This document shows positions 55,731 to 63,611 of a DNA stretch of 64,000 bases, in pieces; position 1 is the stretch's first letter; each line of letters opens with the position of its first letter. The notes below the pieces were generated by a model. That model saw only the letters and a list, made by a program, of their open reading frames with translations, ran no database searches and had not been told where the DNA came from. The translations under genes and the position numbers were made by a program. This DNA is from Phormidium tenue FACHB-1052 (lineage in GTDB: Bacteria; Cyanobacteriota; Cyanobacteriia; Phormidesmidales; Phormidesmidaceae): the NCBI RefSeq assembly GCF_014696675.1, contig NZ_JACJQN010000015.1, positions 62,001 through 126,000 of the forward strand. Reading direction: 5' to 3'.

Positions 55731-56456
55731 TTAAATATTCTTTGATACCTGTTCACCCTCGATTCTTCTAGCTTCTTTGACTGTTGAATCAATTACATGA
55801 AATTTGTCGAGATGCTGTTCTATAAAAAATTGACCTTTGTCCGCCAAAATGCTTATATTCTGGTTCAATAGTTTAATATCAGCATTCAACTCAAGAAGAA
55901 AATTGTGAGCCGTATTGATTATATTTGCAAGCCTTTGATCCACAGCTTTAATCAAAATCTCTTGAGCCATGGCATTGCCGGAAAATCTTTCTTCGATTTT
56001 TTTTAAGTCTTCAGCGGCTTCATTAAATGCACTATCCTGAAGTTCTTTGTATTTTATAGTTCTTTCATATACGAGAGTTTGCGCTTTGTCCCGCAAGTCA
56101 AGTTGCATGTGACCAATGGCGTTAATAGCATTGACGTTCAGCTTAGTTAGTTCTTGTTGATATTTCATGATGGCTTCAGAAACAGCCGTCATTCTTGCGA
56201 ACTCCCTATCTTTCTTGCATTGTTCTATCTCCACCAAAATTCTTTTTATTTCCGTTTCCTTTTTGATCGAGAGATTGACCTCTAGCTCTTTCTCTTCTCG
56301 CCTAAGCTGAGCCTCTATATTCTTCGAGGCAGCTTGTTTTTCTAGATCTCTCTTATGTTCTGCTGCTCTTAAAGGCTCACTTGCCCAGTCCGTCATCAAC
56401 TTGATCGGTGCATAAACAATGTCGTCTAGCTTATCGAACATTCCAAATATAGACAC
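55731..56456 (-). CDS. Unrecognised helical protein A of a three-gene cluster
   Basis: A 241-residue, AT-rich-coded protein that is almost wholly alpha-helical. Residues 30-85 form a charged coiled coil rich in Lys/Glu, and further helices continue to the end. No signal peptide, catalytic motif or known family is seen. It starts one base after the stop of the preceding gene and is followed by drmD, so it may share the DISARM transcript. Confidence 0.65.
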   Translation of the reverse strand: MSIFGMFDKLDDIVYAPIKLMTDWASEPLRAAEHKRDLEKQAASKNIEAQLRREEKELEVNLSIKKETEIKRILVEIEQCKKDREFARMTAVSEAIMKYQQELTKLNVNAINAIGHMQLDLRDKAQTLVYERTIKYKELQDSAFNEAAEDLKKIEERFSGNAMAQEILIKAVDQRLANIINTAHNFLLELNADIKLLNQNISILADKGQFFIEQHLDKFHVIDSTVKEARRIEGEQVSKNI

Positions 56457-56936
56457 TTATCTTTCCTCCATTAGAGATTTTAATTGGCGTTGAAACAGGG
56501 CTTTGTCTTTTCTATGTAGATAAAGCAGTTTCTTGTAATTCTCACTCGATCTCTTATTGACATCGAGAATCGCCTTTAGAGATTGTCGCTTGTCTTCAAG
56601 AATACTGTAGACAAAGTCTCCACTCTCTTTGGATAAGGTTGAGTCCTTGAATTCAATATATTTTTGAATAAAGGCCAACATTGAGTTTAAGAAAAGCTTT
56701 TGCACCTCGTCCGTGCCCTCGGGAAGGGCGCTGGAAACACAATCCAAAAACTGGAAATGATGATTTATCCAGCCAATAAAAAAATCCTCAATTGCAAGCT
56801 CCATCAAAAGAATGTCATCCTCAAACTCAAACATAGGAATAAAGACTTCTTTTTCTTCATTGAGAAATGCAGAAAGAAGATTTTGACGACATTTCTTAAG
56901 ATAGGCTAGTATTTCAAGGGTTTCTTGATTTTTCAT
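56457..56936 (-). CDS. Unrecognised helical protein B of a three-gene cluster
   Basis: A 159-residue helical protein with an acidic/aromatic middle (phrases PMFEFEDD and IEDFFIGWINHHFQF) and a basic C-terminal helix. No known family. Its ATG overlaps the stop of gene C by 4 bases and its stop abuts gene A, indicating that the three products are made together. Confidence 0.65.
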   Translation of the reverse strand: MKNQETLEILAYLKKCRQNLLSAFLNEEKEVFIPMFEFEDDILLMELAIEDFFIGWINHHFQFLDCVSSALPEGTDEVQKLFLNSMLAFIQKYIEFKDSTLSKESGDFVYSILEDKRQSLKAILDVNKRSSENYKKLLYLHRKDKALFQRQLKSLMEER

Positions 56937-57547
56937 TCATTGCCTAACCCTGAATTCATCTTCGCATTGTCCATCTCTTTTCTGGCTTCTTGCTTGATTT
57001 CACTAACCATGTCTAAAGTATTCTCTTCAATGAGGCTGGCAGATAAATCCAGACTTCTTGTATAGCTTTCTACAAGTTCTTTTATCCATACAGAGGCTAC
57101 TTTATTGTCTACTTGAGATGTAGAAAGAGTTTCGGAAACTTCCTTAAGCGATTCGGCAAAAAACTTTGTGCGCTCCTTCCTCACTTCCTCTTGCAAGCTT
57201 GTCGCAAATTTTATCTCTTCCTTGTAGTTCTTTATCAACTCTAGATAATTTTTCTCGTATTCATAGAGGATACTTAGTTTCTCCTGTAATGTCGCTAGCC
57301 CTACATTGCTTTCAATCTTAAAAATAATAGACTGAAGAAATACCTCCTTCACGCTATTGTCCATGTCTAACTTTTGAACCATAGCCTGCAGGTCGGCCTT
57401 AAGGTCATCAAGCTTGCTGTTTGTTTCGTTTTGATTTGGCATTACGTGATCCTGATTAAACGTTTCACTTTCTTGATTATAGGGATCTAACCCTTGGCCA
57501 TCTGACTTGGAGAAGTCAAGCTTATTTTTGCCTTTGCGGTTGAACAT
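56933..57547 (-). CDS. Unrecognised coiled-coil protein C of a three-gene cluster
   Basis: A 204-residue protein: a disordered, Asn/Gln-rich first 45 residues, then heptad-like helices to residue 195. It is the first gene of the cluster. 220 AT-rich bases upstream (57548-57768) are available for a promoter, but no clear -10/-35 is fixed. The three proteins have similar size, composition and helix content, which suggests one multi-subunit assembly. Function unknown. Confidence 0.65.
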   Translation of the reverse strand: MFNRKGKNKLDFSKSDGQGLDPYNQESETFNQDHVMPNQNETNSKLDDLKADLQAMVQKLDMDNSVKEVFLQSIIFKIESNVGLATLQEKLSILYEYEKNYLELIKNYKEEIKFATSLQEEVRKERTKFFAESLKEVSETLSTSQVDNKVASVWIKELVESYTRSLDLSASLIEENTLDMVSEIKQEARKEMDNAKMNSGLGNE

Positions 57548-57768
57548 TTGAAGTGATAGTTGGGAGCATTTGAAGGCTAACCATCAAAATCATCTTAGGT
57601 ATAGAAAGCCATAGGTTTAAACCTTTTTCTGAAAGTGCATTGAAAATCCCTAAAAATGATAGAAAAATTTATACAACCTTTGCCTAATTTTTGAGGGAAT
57701 ATCTTAACAGGAAGGTCACAGTATAAAGTCTTTCCTTCGGCGGTTAGCGTTTGTTCTGTAAGTTGCCC

Positions 57769-58038
57769 TTATTTAGAGAGTAAATCCGTACCTTTTAATC
57801 GCATAACAGCAATCAATCGGCGGGCATATTCAAGGCAAGCTAAAATGTCGTCTCGTGTTAGTTCTGGATAAATCTCCAAAACCCCTTCTAAAGATGCCCC
57901 CTCGACCATAGTCACTAGCACCCTCTCAACGGTTATGGTTCGCCCTCGGATAACGGGCCTACCCCCAAATAACGTTGGGTCTACTGTGATGCGCTCTAAG
58001 AGCGTTCTCTCATTCATTGGCATGGGCCGAATCATCAT
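57769..58038 (-). CDS. DUF433 domain protein
   Basis: An 89-residue protein with the complete DUF433 pattern: RITVDPTLFGGRPVIRGRTITVERVL, then YPELTRDDILACLEYARR (given here in shortened sense; the key residues are GGxPxIRGxRI-like and the LTxxDIxAxLxYA helix). Several in-frame ATGs exist (58038, 58023, 58017); the last gives the usual family N-terminus. The family typically acts as an antitoxin to PIN toxins, but no toxin gene follows, so it is an orphan. Its promoter would overlap the operator-like palindromes near 58040-58127. Confidence 0.75.
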   Translation of the reverse strand: MMIRPMPMNERTLLERITVDPTLFGGRPVIRGRTITVERVLVTMVEGASLEGVLEIYPELTRDDILACLEYARRLIAVMRLKGTDLLSK

Positions 58039-58039
58039 A

Positions 58040-58055
58040 AAATGTCCGTGCGCTG
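58040..58055. promoter_or_regulatory. Degenerate copy of the WYL-gene palindrome
   Basis: AAATGTCCGTGCGCTG matches the perfect palindrome at 58112-58127 in 12 of 16 positions, including the central TGTCCGT. It lies right before the divergent DUF433 gene. Two related sites 72 bp apart suggest one regulator controls both genes. Confidence 0.45.
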
Positions 58056-58111
58056 TTGCTTTTCCCCATCATGGCAATCACAATAGAGATATTCAAGGCT
58101 TAATCCATGTA

Positions 58112-58127
58112 AAGTGTCCGTACACTT
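58112..58127. promoter_or_regulatory. 16-bp palindrome, putative operator of the WYL regulator
   Basis: AAGTGT-CCGT-ACACTT is a perfect inverted repeat (6+6, 4-base centre) ending 3 bases before the GTG at 58131. Autoregulation through palindromes at the own promoter is known for BrxR/CapW-type WYL regulators of defence loci. Direct binding here is inferred. Confidence 0.6.
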
Positions 58128-58130
58128 AGG

Positions 58131-59003
58131 GTGATTACCAAAATGACTCGCAAGGGCCGCGCACTGACGCTCTCAGTTTCAGACCAAGAAAAAACACAGC
58201 TAGAGCAGCTGGCGCTGGCGTTTGGCCAAACTTGGGGCGACAACCCCAATGTCTCAAAACTGGTCAAGGCCATTGCCAATAGTGAGCTGCGCCTGGCTAC
58301 TAACCACGACTGGGAGCGCGATCGCATCAATGCCCTCAACCGTGCCCGCAACCTGTGCGTTGACCTGGGCTATTTGGCCGAAGCCGTGGCGATCGCCGAG
58401 TTGTTGCTAGAGCGCAGCGAGATCAACCTACCCCTGCGGCAAGAAATTCAAGCCTTTGTGGATCGGCCTAGCACTCCCTGGCGCATGGAGATCGAGCGCT
58501 GTATCCTGCGTCAGCGTCCCTTTCGCCTCACCTACCAAGACGCCGCCGGTCGCCTGTGGAACTTCACTATCCGCCACGCCAAAATTGTCACCCAAGAAGA
58601 CCGCCAGTACTTGGAATGCTGGTGCGAGGAGACCGAAGGCAGCCGCGACATTGATGCTCTGCTCCACAACTGGTCCCTCCGCCTCGACCGTATCCCCGAC
58701 GAAGCCGTCATATCCCCGGCAGAGGGGCACTGGCAACCTCAGCTCAGCACCATTCAGGTCGAGTTCTGGCTACTGAACAGTCTGGCCTTTAGCTATCGCT
58801 CCAAAACCGAAGCTGACCTGGTGAACGAGTGGCTGCCTGACCAACAGGCCCGCCGCATTGTGCGGCAGATCGATCACACCTTTTGGTTCTTTCGCGAAGT
58901 CCGTCGCTATGGGGCCAACTGCATTGTCGTAGGGCCAGAGGAGGTGCGTGCAAGATTTGCTGAGGATGTTGCGCGGATGAACCAGCATTACTGCTCTAGC
59001 TAG
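58131..59003 (+). CDS. WYL-domain transcriptional regulator
   Basis: A 290-residue protein (GTG 58131, or ATG 58143 for a 286-residue form). The N-terminal 90 residues contain a ribbon-helix-helix/HTH-like segment (NVSKLVKAIANSEL). Residues 120-205 match the WYL fold, with phrases RPFRLTYQDAAGR and a following strand pair. The C-terminal part is a WCX-like extension. WYL proteins bind ligands, often nucleic acid or nucleotides, and regulate defence islands such as BREX, CBASS and CRISPR loci. It is divergent from the DUF433 gene and upstream of DISARM, so a role in controlling that island is plausible. Confidence 0.8.
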   Translation: MITKMTRKGRALTLSVSDQEKTQLEQLALAFGQTWGDNPNVSKLVKAIANSELRLATNHDWERDRINALNRARNLCVDLGYLAEAVAIAELLLERSEINLPLRQEIQAFVDRPSTPWRMEIERCILRQRPFRLTYQDAAGRLWNFTIRHAKIVTQEDRQYLECWCEETEGSRDIDALLHNWSLRLDRIPDEAVISPAEGHWQPQLSTIQVEFWLLNSLAFSYRSKTEADLVNEWLPDQQARRIVRQIDHTFWFFREVRRYGANCIVVGPEEVRARFAEDVARMNQHYCSS

Positions 59004-59194
59004 CCATGTAGGCGCGCAGATTCCACTCCGAGGGCATTCATGGCTACTAGTTGAGCCATCAGGATGGAGATTAGCTCCTCCAACTCCTTACGAGTCAGCT
59101 TGGTGCGATCGCCGTTTTCGATGGGCTTGTCCATCGTGGTGATGATTTCGCTGCAGGTCGTGTCGAACGTTTGGGATAGAGAGGCTATAGCCAC
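59000..59194 (-). CDS. Small hypothetical protein
   Basis: A 64-residue protein whose C-terminal half is a Leu-rich helix (KELEELISILMAQLVAM). It converges on the WYL gene with a 4-base overlap of the 3' ends. A shorter start at the internal MDKPIEN is possible. No family is recognised, and the evidence is only the reasonable composition. Confidence 0.4.
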   Translation of the reverse strand: MAIASLSQTFDTTCSEIITTMDKPIENGDRTKLTRKELEELISILMAQLVAMNALGVESARLHG

Positions 59195-59613
59195 GGTTGG
59201 TTAAACGGTACGTTAGTGAACGGCATCGTCTACTAGGTTTATTATGGCAGTCAATAAATCTATGTCGGTCAATCTAGAGTTTTTCGCCGGGTTAGGAATA
59301 GGCTCAGCCCAGGTCGTTCTCCTGTCAGGCGCGTGAAATCGGAAGCGGTTTTTCCGATTTCAGAGGAGCGATCGCATGGGCGGGATTGCTAGGGATGGCG
59401 GGAAAGCAAAAGCCCCCGATGCGATTCCCCTTCGGGGACACGGTGTGAACGCCAGGGGCCGAAGTGAAATTCCGCTGGAGCTAGGGTAGCAGTCTCTACC
59501 GCTCTGGCCCTGACGGTAGGCGATCGCCTTCTAGGCCCAGAGACTTTGAGTTTGTCGCCACCCAGGCAAACGTAGACTGTAATTTTAAGTACCCCTGTAA
59601 GCCCCAAAACCCC
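59195..59613. other. Intergenic region with strong hairpins
   Basis: No convincing gene in 419 bases; short minus-strand frames here are Arg/Pro-rich and overlap hairpins. A perfect 11-bp stem-loop lies at 59334-59362. A CCCC-TTC-GGGG hairpin follows near 59430, and GGTAG...CTACC pairs near 59485-59500. A structured RNA is possible, but no known class (for example cobalamin or TPP riboswitch) could be matched. Confidence 0.45.
59334..59362. repeat. Perfect 11-bp stem-loop
   Basis: TGAAATCGGAA and TTCCGATTTCA are exact complements with a 7-base loop (GCGGTTT). No T-run follows on either strand, so it is not a clear terminator. Confidence 0.7.
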
Positions 59614-60201
59614 ATGGCTGACCAGCTAGAGCATATTGCGGTAGGAGAGCGTTTAGATCGCCCCCACGAGGCTGAGGGAGCAAGATTTAGCTGGGCCGAT
59701 GACTCTTGTGAGTTGTTGATCAGCCTCAGCAAGCTACGCCCAGCAGAAATCAGAGGGATTGAGCATGGGGTGTTTGAATTTGGGCTGAATGTTGTTGAGT
59801 CTATGCCCTTTGTCTGCTTTCGAGTGTTTGAGGTGGTGGGTAACCGGGGTTTTGGCCGACCACAGCAGGGAAAGGTGGTGTTGCCCTGGCATGAATGCCC
59901 CTTCCATCTAGCCCGCTTTCACCCCGAGGCTCTGCCCCCCTTTGATGCCTTCAGGACGATTCCAGAGGCCCGCCTTGGCATCATCGTCATTTTGACCGAC
60001 TGGCCGGGGATGACAGTCAAAGCGCTGCGGTTCTTTACCATGTCGCCCTTCTTTACCCAGAAGTTGATCGAGGCGCTGCTGACCACCGCCCCAGCCTATA
60101 CCTTTGAGGGCTATGAGCAGGGGGTAAAGCGAGTGTTTCAAACCTACCCCACCAATGCGATCGGTGAGGGTTCGCGGGTACGCTGCAAGTCTGGGGATTG
60201 A
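59614..60201 (+). CDS. Hypothetical protein
   Basis: A 195-residue soluble protein with regular alpha/beta character and phrases such as FEFGLNVVESMPFVCFRVFE and GIIVILTDWPG (each within a strand). It has no catalytic signature I recognise. It is 23 bases upstream of the broken nuclease gene on the same strand, so the two probably formed an operon. The start ATG has no clear Shine-Dalgarno sequence. Confidence 0.6.
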   Translation: MADQLEHIAVGERLDRPHEAEGARFSWADDSCELLISLSKLRPAEIRGIEHGVFEFGLNVVESMPFVCFRVFEVVGNRGFGRPQQGKVVLPWHECPFHLARFHPEALPPFDAFRTIPEARLGIIVILTDWPGMTVKALRFFTMSPFFTQKLIEALLTTAPAYTFEGYEQGVKRVFQTYPTNAIGEGSRVRCKSGD

Positions 60202-60224
60202 CTACTCATCGATCAAGAGAAGCT

Positions 60225-61247
60225 ATGACAGATTGGGTGTTCACCAGTGAGTTCGACCTAGAAGAGTTCATTTGGGCTAGTTTAGAGCCACTGTTCAACC
60301 TCAAGCCCCTGGCCCGCTAGTACGGCATCAAGGGCCAGATCTGCGACATCCTGGCCACCACCCCAGAACACCAACTGGTCGTCCTCGAACTAAAGAATGT
60401 CGAAGATCGCTACGTGGTCCAGCAACTCACCCGGTACTACGCCAGCTTGCGCCAGGCTCAGCCCTTTGCTGACCAGGTAGACTACAGCTTGCCCATCCGC
60501 CTGGTGGCGATCGCCCCCACCTTCCATGCCCACAATCACATTGATCGAGAGCATAGCCGCCTCGACTTCGAGTTTTGCCGATTCGCGATCAGTGGCGCTG
60601 GCGATCGCTTCGGCTTTCAGCTTGCCAGCGCTGACTCAGCAGCAGAAACAGCAGTTGAGATAGATGCCAGATTTCATCCTTTCCTTCAGCCCATTGATGG
60701 GGAGCCAGCGCCCACGCCTGCGCGGGTCATTGGGCGGCCACCCAAGTCTCTGCGGGCGCAGCTGGAGCAGATGACCCCAGAACGAGCCGAACTGGCTTCA
60801 GCCTTGAGGCTCCAAATCCTTGAGTTTGACGACCGCATGAGGGAAGTAGGCCGATCGAGTCGAACCCAGTATGGTCTGGCCAAGGGCGAGAAGGAGGTCT
60901 ACAAAACCAAGCTGTGCGCCGAGTTCTTTCCCCCTGGAGGCTTCAACCTACCCGCACTGTACCTAATGCTGCCTTACCCCAAAAAAGAGTTTGGGGCACC
61001 AGGCCATAGATACAAACAAGAAAGGGTGAAAGGGTTGGCCTGGGCTAATATCTCACTGTGGTTTGAAGAAAAGACTGTCACCTTCTATCTGGGGAAAAGT
61101 CGTGCTGGGCTGACCCAGTACCATTTCACCTATGGGGGCTATGCCAAGCTCTGTGAGCCGCTACTGGGCTATAGACCACAGTTTGAGTCAGTTGAAGATC
61201 TGGTTGCATTGGCTCTAGCGGAATGGAAGCAGGTAGTGGAAGCGTGA
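60225..61247 (+). pseudogene. PD-(D/E)XK nuclease-like gene interrupted by a nonsense codon
   Basis: From ATG 60225 the frame reads 31 residues, meets TAG at 60318-60320, and stays open in the same frame to 61247 (341 codons in all). Right after the stop come GQICDILATTP and LVVLELKN, the D...ExK core of RecB/NucS-like nucleases (D near 60345, E-L-K near 60390). The likely original codon at the TAG is CAG (Gln), giving an RQY phrase seen in such proteins, so one C-to-T change would explain it. A restart at GTG 60414 would lack the catalytic core. The C-terminal half is a separate, unrecognised domain. Confidence 0.75.
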
Positions 61248-61393
61248 GTCTTCACCCTTGCCTACTGTGCTGGAAAGCTAAACATCTGCACCACATAGAT
61301 TTCAGTCTCCGTGGGCGAGGCTACGATGCCATAGCCATGGTGTAGTGGGTAGTCAGCAGGTTCTCTCTGTGGCCTTATCTGAATCGAGGATCG

Positions 61394-62278
61394 TCATCGG
61401 TCTTTCCTAGCCTTCACCAGCCAAACCCCTCTCTCCTGCTGGTGACCACCCACCTCTGCTGTCACTGGCATAGACTTTGGGTATCTACCGTGCGCCTGTC
61501 CAATATCCTGAGGTTTGCTTACTTCAGCACTCCAGCCATAGCCCTGCAATAGCTGCTGAGGTTCGTCGCAGCCAAATTGCCAGTGGCGTACCACTCGCCC
61601 CCGATCGGCGTTCTCAGCGTTGTGAGCTGCCAGTATAGAACCGCTTTTTACCGCATCCATGCCCAGCACACTACCAGGGCAACTCAACGCCGCAATAGTC
61701 CTCAGTAGAGAGTGAGCTGAAGGTTCTGGCAGGTACATGACAACGCCTTCAAGGAGCCAGATAGTAGGACTTTCCTGCCTCAAACCTGCCTCTAGTAGTC
61801 GAGCAATCCACCCTGACTGAAAATTTTCCAAGTCCCCAGCAATCATATAGTGGCGACAGTTCGGTTTGATGTTCCGTAGGGCATTGGCCTTGTAATCTAA
61901 AACCCCTGGCAAATCGACTTCATAGAGGGTGGTAGCAGGTGGACAGGGTAACCGATAGGCTCTGGTATCGAGTCCTGAACCCAGGATGACGACTTGAGGC
62001 TTGGAGAACTGGGGCAGCGTGGCCAGCAGCAGGTCATCAAAGAACCGGGTACGGATGGCAATGTAGCGGGTGCGCTTGGCAATAATATCTGCGAGCGATC
62101 GCCCCTGTCTGTCTGCTACTTCCCGCCATTTAGCTAATAAATGCTCAACTTCATCACCAGCCAAGTCTTTTGCATAAGGGTCATTGAATAGGGGGGTAGG
62201 GAGAAACTGCTCTATAGCCCGCTTAGCCGCCACAATCTGGGCGGTATAGGAAACGGGGTCAGTGGAAGTAGAGGACAC
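61394..62278 (-). CDS. SAM-dependent methyltransferase, TIGR00027-like
   Basis: A 294-residue protein with the class I methyltransferase motif VVILGSGLDTRAYRL near residues 95-110, followed by YEVDLPGVLDYKA (acidic strand-end binding SAM) and WLLEGVVMYLPE near 175-187. This order is typical of the TIGR00027 / leucine carboxyl methyltransferase-like family. The substrate is unknown, as small molecules or polyketides are common in relatives. It lies 25 bases downstream of umuC on the same strand. Confidence 0.82.
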   Translation of the reverse strand: MSSTSTDPVSYTAQIVAAKRAIEQFLPTPLFNDPYAKDLAGDEVEHLLAKWREVADRQGRSLADIIAKRTRYIAIRTRFFDDLLLATLPQFSKPQVVILGSGLDTRAYRLPCPPATTLYEVDLPGVLDYKANALRNIKPNCRHYMIAGDLENFQSGWIARLLEAGLRQESPTIWLLEGVVMYLPEPSAHSLLRTIAALSCPGSVLGMDAVKSGSILAAHNAENADRGRVVRHWQFGCDEPQQLLQGYGWSAEVSKPQDIGQAHGRYPKSMPVTAEVGGHQQERGVWLVKARKDR

Positions 62279-62303
62279 AGGTAAGAATTTTAGTAGCTGG
62301 TCT

Positions 62304-63611
62304 CTACAGTTTGGCCTGAGCGGTGTCCCGCTGTCTTATAGGACTGACCTGCCAAGCTTTCACAGTTGGGATCTCCCCCCAGTGAGTCGTATAGCGCTGG
62401 GAGAAATACTCTGACCGCATCGCCCAGGTAGGCTTGAGGCCCATCGCGCCAAACTTCACAGCATCAGGGCTGAGCTTGCGGTTGAGGTTATCCATCGCTG
62501 CCATCAAGCGATCGCGCTTCTCAGTATCCACCGGGGCCGCAAACAAGCTGCCTTGCACCTCGCCCACAGGGGTTAGCTCAGTGGCGATGACTTTGGCCTT
62601 CAGGTACTCATACCCCGGTGTAAATGCTGCTTCAGCTAGCGTCATGGCCTCATGGATGAGCACAGCGGTATCGTTAGTGGGCGGGTCGAGAGCCACAGAG
62701 CGGGCGGCACCATATTGGTTCTCGGGGCGGTAGTAGCTGGTACGCATGGAGACGGTGAAGTGACCCGCCACTAGGCCATCGGCCCTGAGCTTCTCGGCAC
62801 AGCGGGTGGTGTAGGTGGCCACAGCCTCTTTGATGTCCGATAGTTCTGTGACCAGGTGGCCAAAGGAGCGAGAGACAATCCGCATGGTGACCGGGGCGGC
62901 TACGGGCTCCATGGGGAAACAGGGGGTGCCGCGCAGCTCCAAAAGGGTTCTCAGGCCCAGTACGCCAAATTTCTTCTTGATCACTCGCTCGTCAGCCTGC
63001 TTGAGTTGGAGCACCGTTTTGATGCCCATGCCGTTGAGCTTGGCCTTGAGATTCTTGCCAATGCCCCATACCTCCCCCACGTCGAGGCTGGCCAGCACAG
63101 CGTCAGGATCGGCCAGGGATTCAAAGTCGAGTACTCCATTCAGGTTTGGGTAGCGCTTGGCCTCATGGGCCGCTAGCTTGGCCAGGGTCTTGGTTTTGGC
63201 AATGCCCACCGATACCGGAATGCCCGTCCACTGCTTGACGGTGGTGCGAATCTTCTGGCCGTAGTCCCCCAGGTCAGCTTTGGTGAACCCGTGCAGGCCC
63301 AAGAAAGCTTCGTCGATAGAGTATTGCTCGACCTCGGGGCTGAAGTGCTGAAGGGTCTGAATGACCCGCCGCGACATGTCTTTGTAAAGCACCGGGTTTG
63401 ATGAGAAGGCGTGGATCTTGCCCCGGTTCACCAGGTCTTGGATAGGGTACAGCGTTGCCTGCATGGCCACCAGCGGCTTTGCTTCGGGCGATCTCGCCAC
63501 GACACACCCATCATTATTTGAGAGCACCACCACTGGCTTGCCCTCCAGGTCGGGCCGGAAGACTTTCTCACAGGATGCGAAAAAAGAGTTGCAATCTACC
63601 AAAGCGAACAT
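62304..63611 (-). CDS. umuC: UmuC-like Y-family DNA polymerase
   Basis: A 435-residue protein of normal UmuC length. It starts with [13 protein letters not shown] (metal-binding Asp and the Y-family steric region) and has SIDEAFLGL near residue 98, holding the two catalytic acids. Fingers, little-finger and C-terminal regions follow as usual. The family performs error-prone translesion synthesis as the catalytic part of DNA polymerase V. The segment [19 protein letters not shown] differs from the usual ARSNEAKALGIKMGxPxF, mainly in the KMGxP loop. No umuD gene is found upstream within the window, although 389 bases are available. Confidence 0.9.
   Translation of the reverse strand: MFALVDCNSFFASCEKVFRPDLEGKPVVVLSNNDGCVVARSPEAKPLVAMQATLYPIQDLVNRGKIHAFSSNPVLYKDMSRRVIQTLQHFSPEVEQYSIDEAFLGLHGFTKADLGDYGQKIRTTVKQWTGIPVSVGIAKTKTLAKLAAHEAKRYPNLNGVLDFESLADPDAVLASLDVGEVWGIGKNLKAKLNGMGIKTVLQLKQADERVIKKKFGVLGLRTLLELRGTPCFPMEPVAAPVTMRIVSRSFGHLVTELSDIKEAVATYTTRCAEKLRADGLVAGHFTVSMRTSYYRPENQYGAARSVALDPPTNDTAVLIHEAMTLAEAAFTPGYEYLKAKVIATELTPVGEVQGSLFAAPVDTEKRDRLMAAMDNLNRKLSPDAVKFGAMGLKPTWAMRSEYFSQRYTTHWGEIPTVKAWQVSPIRQRDTAQAKL

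Noticed and set aside
59195-59613. Cobalamin or other riboswitch in the hairpin-rich gap
   Set aside because: Neither strand shows the conserved boxes of the cobalamin or TPP classes, and no vitamin or metabolite gene follows.
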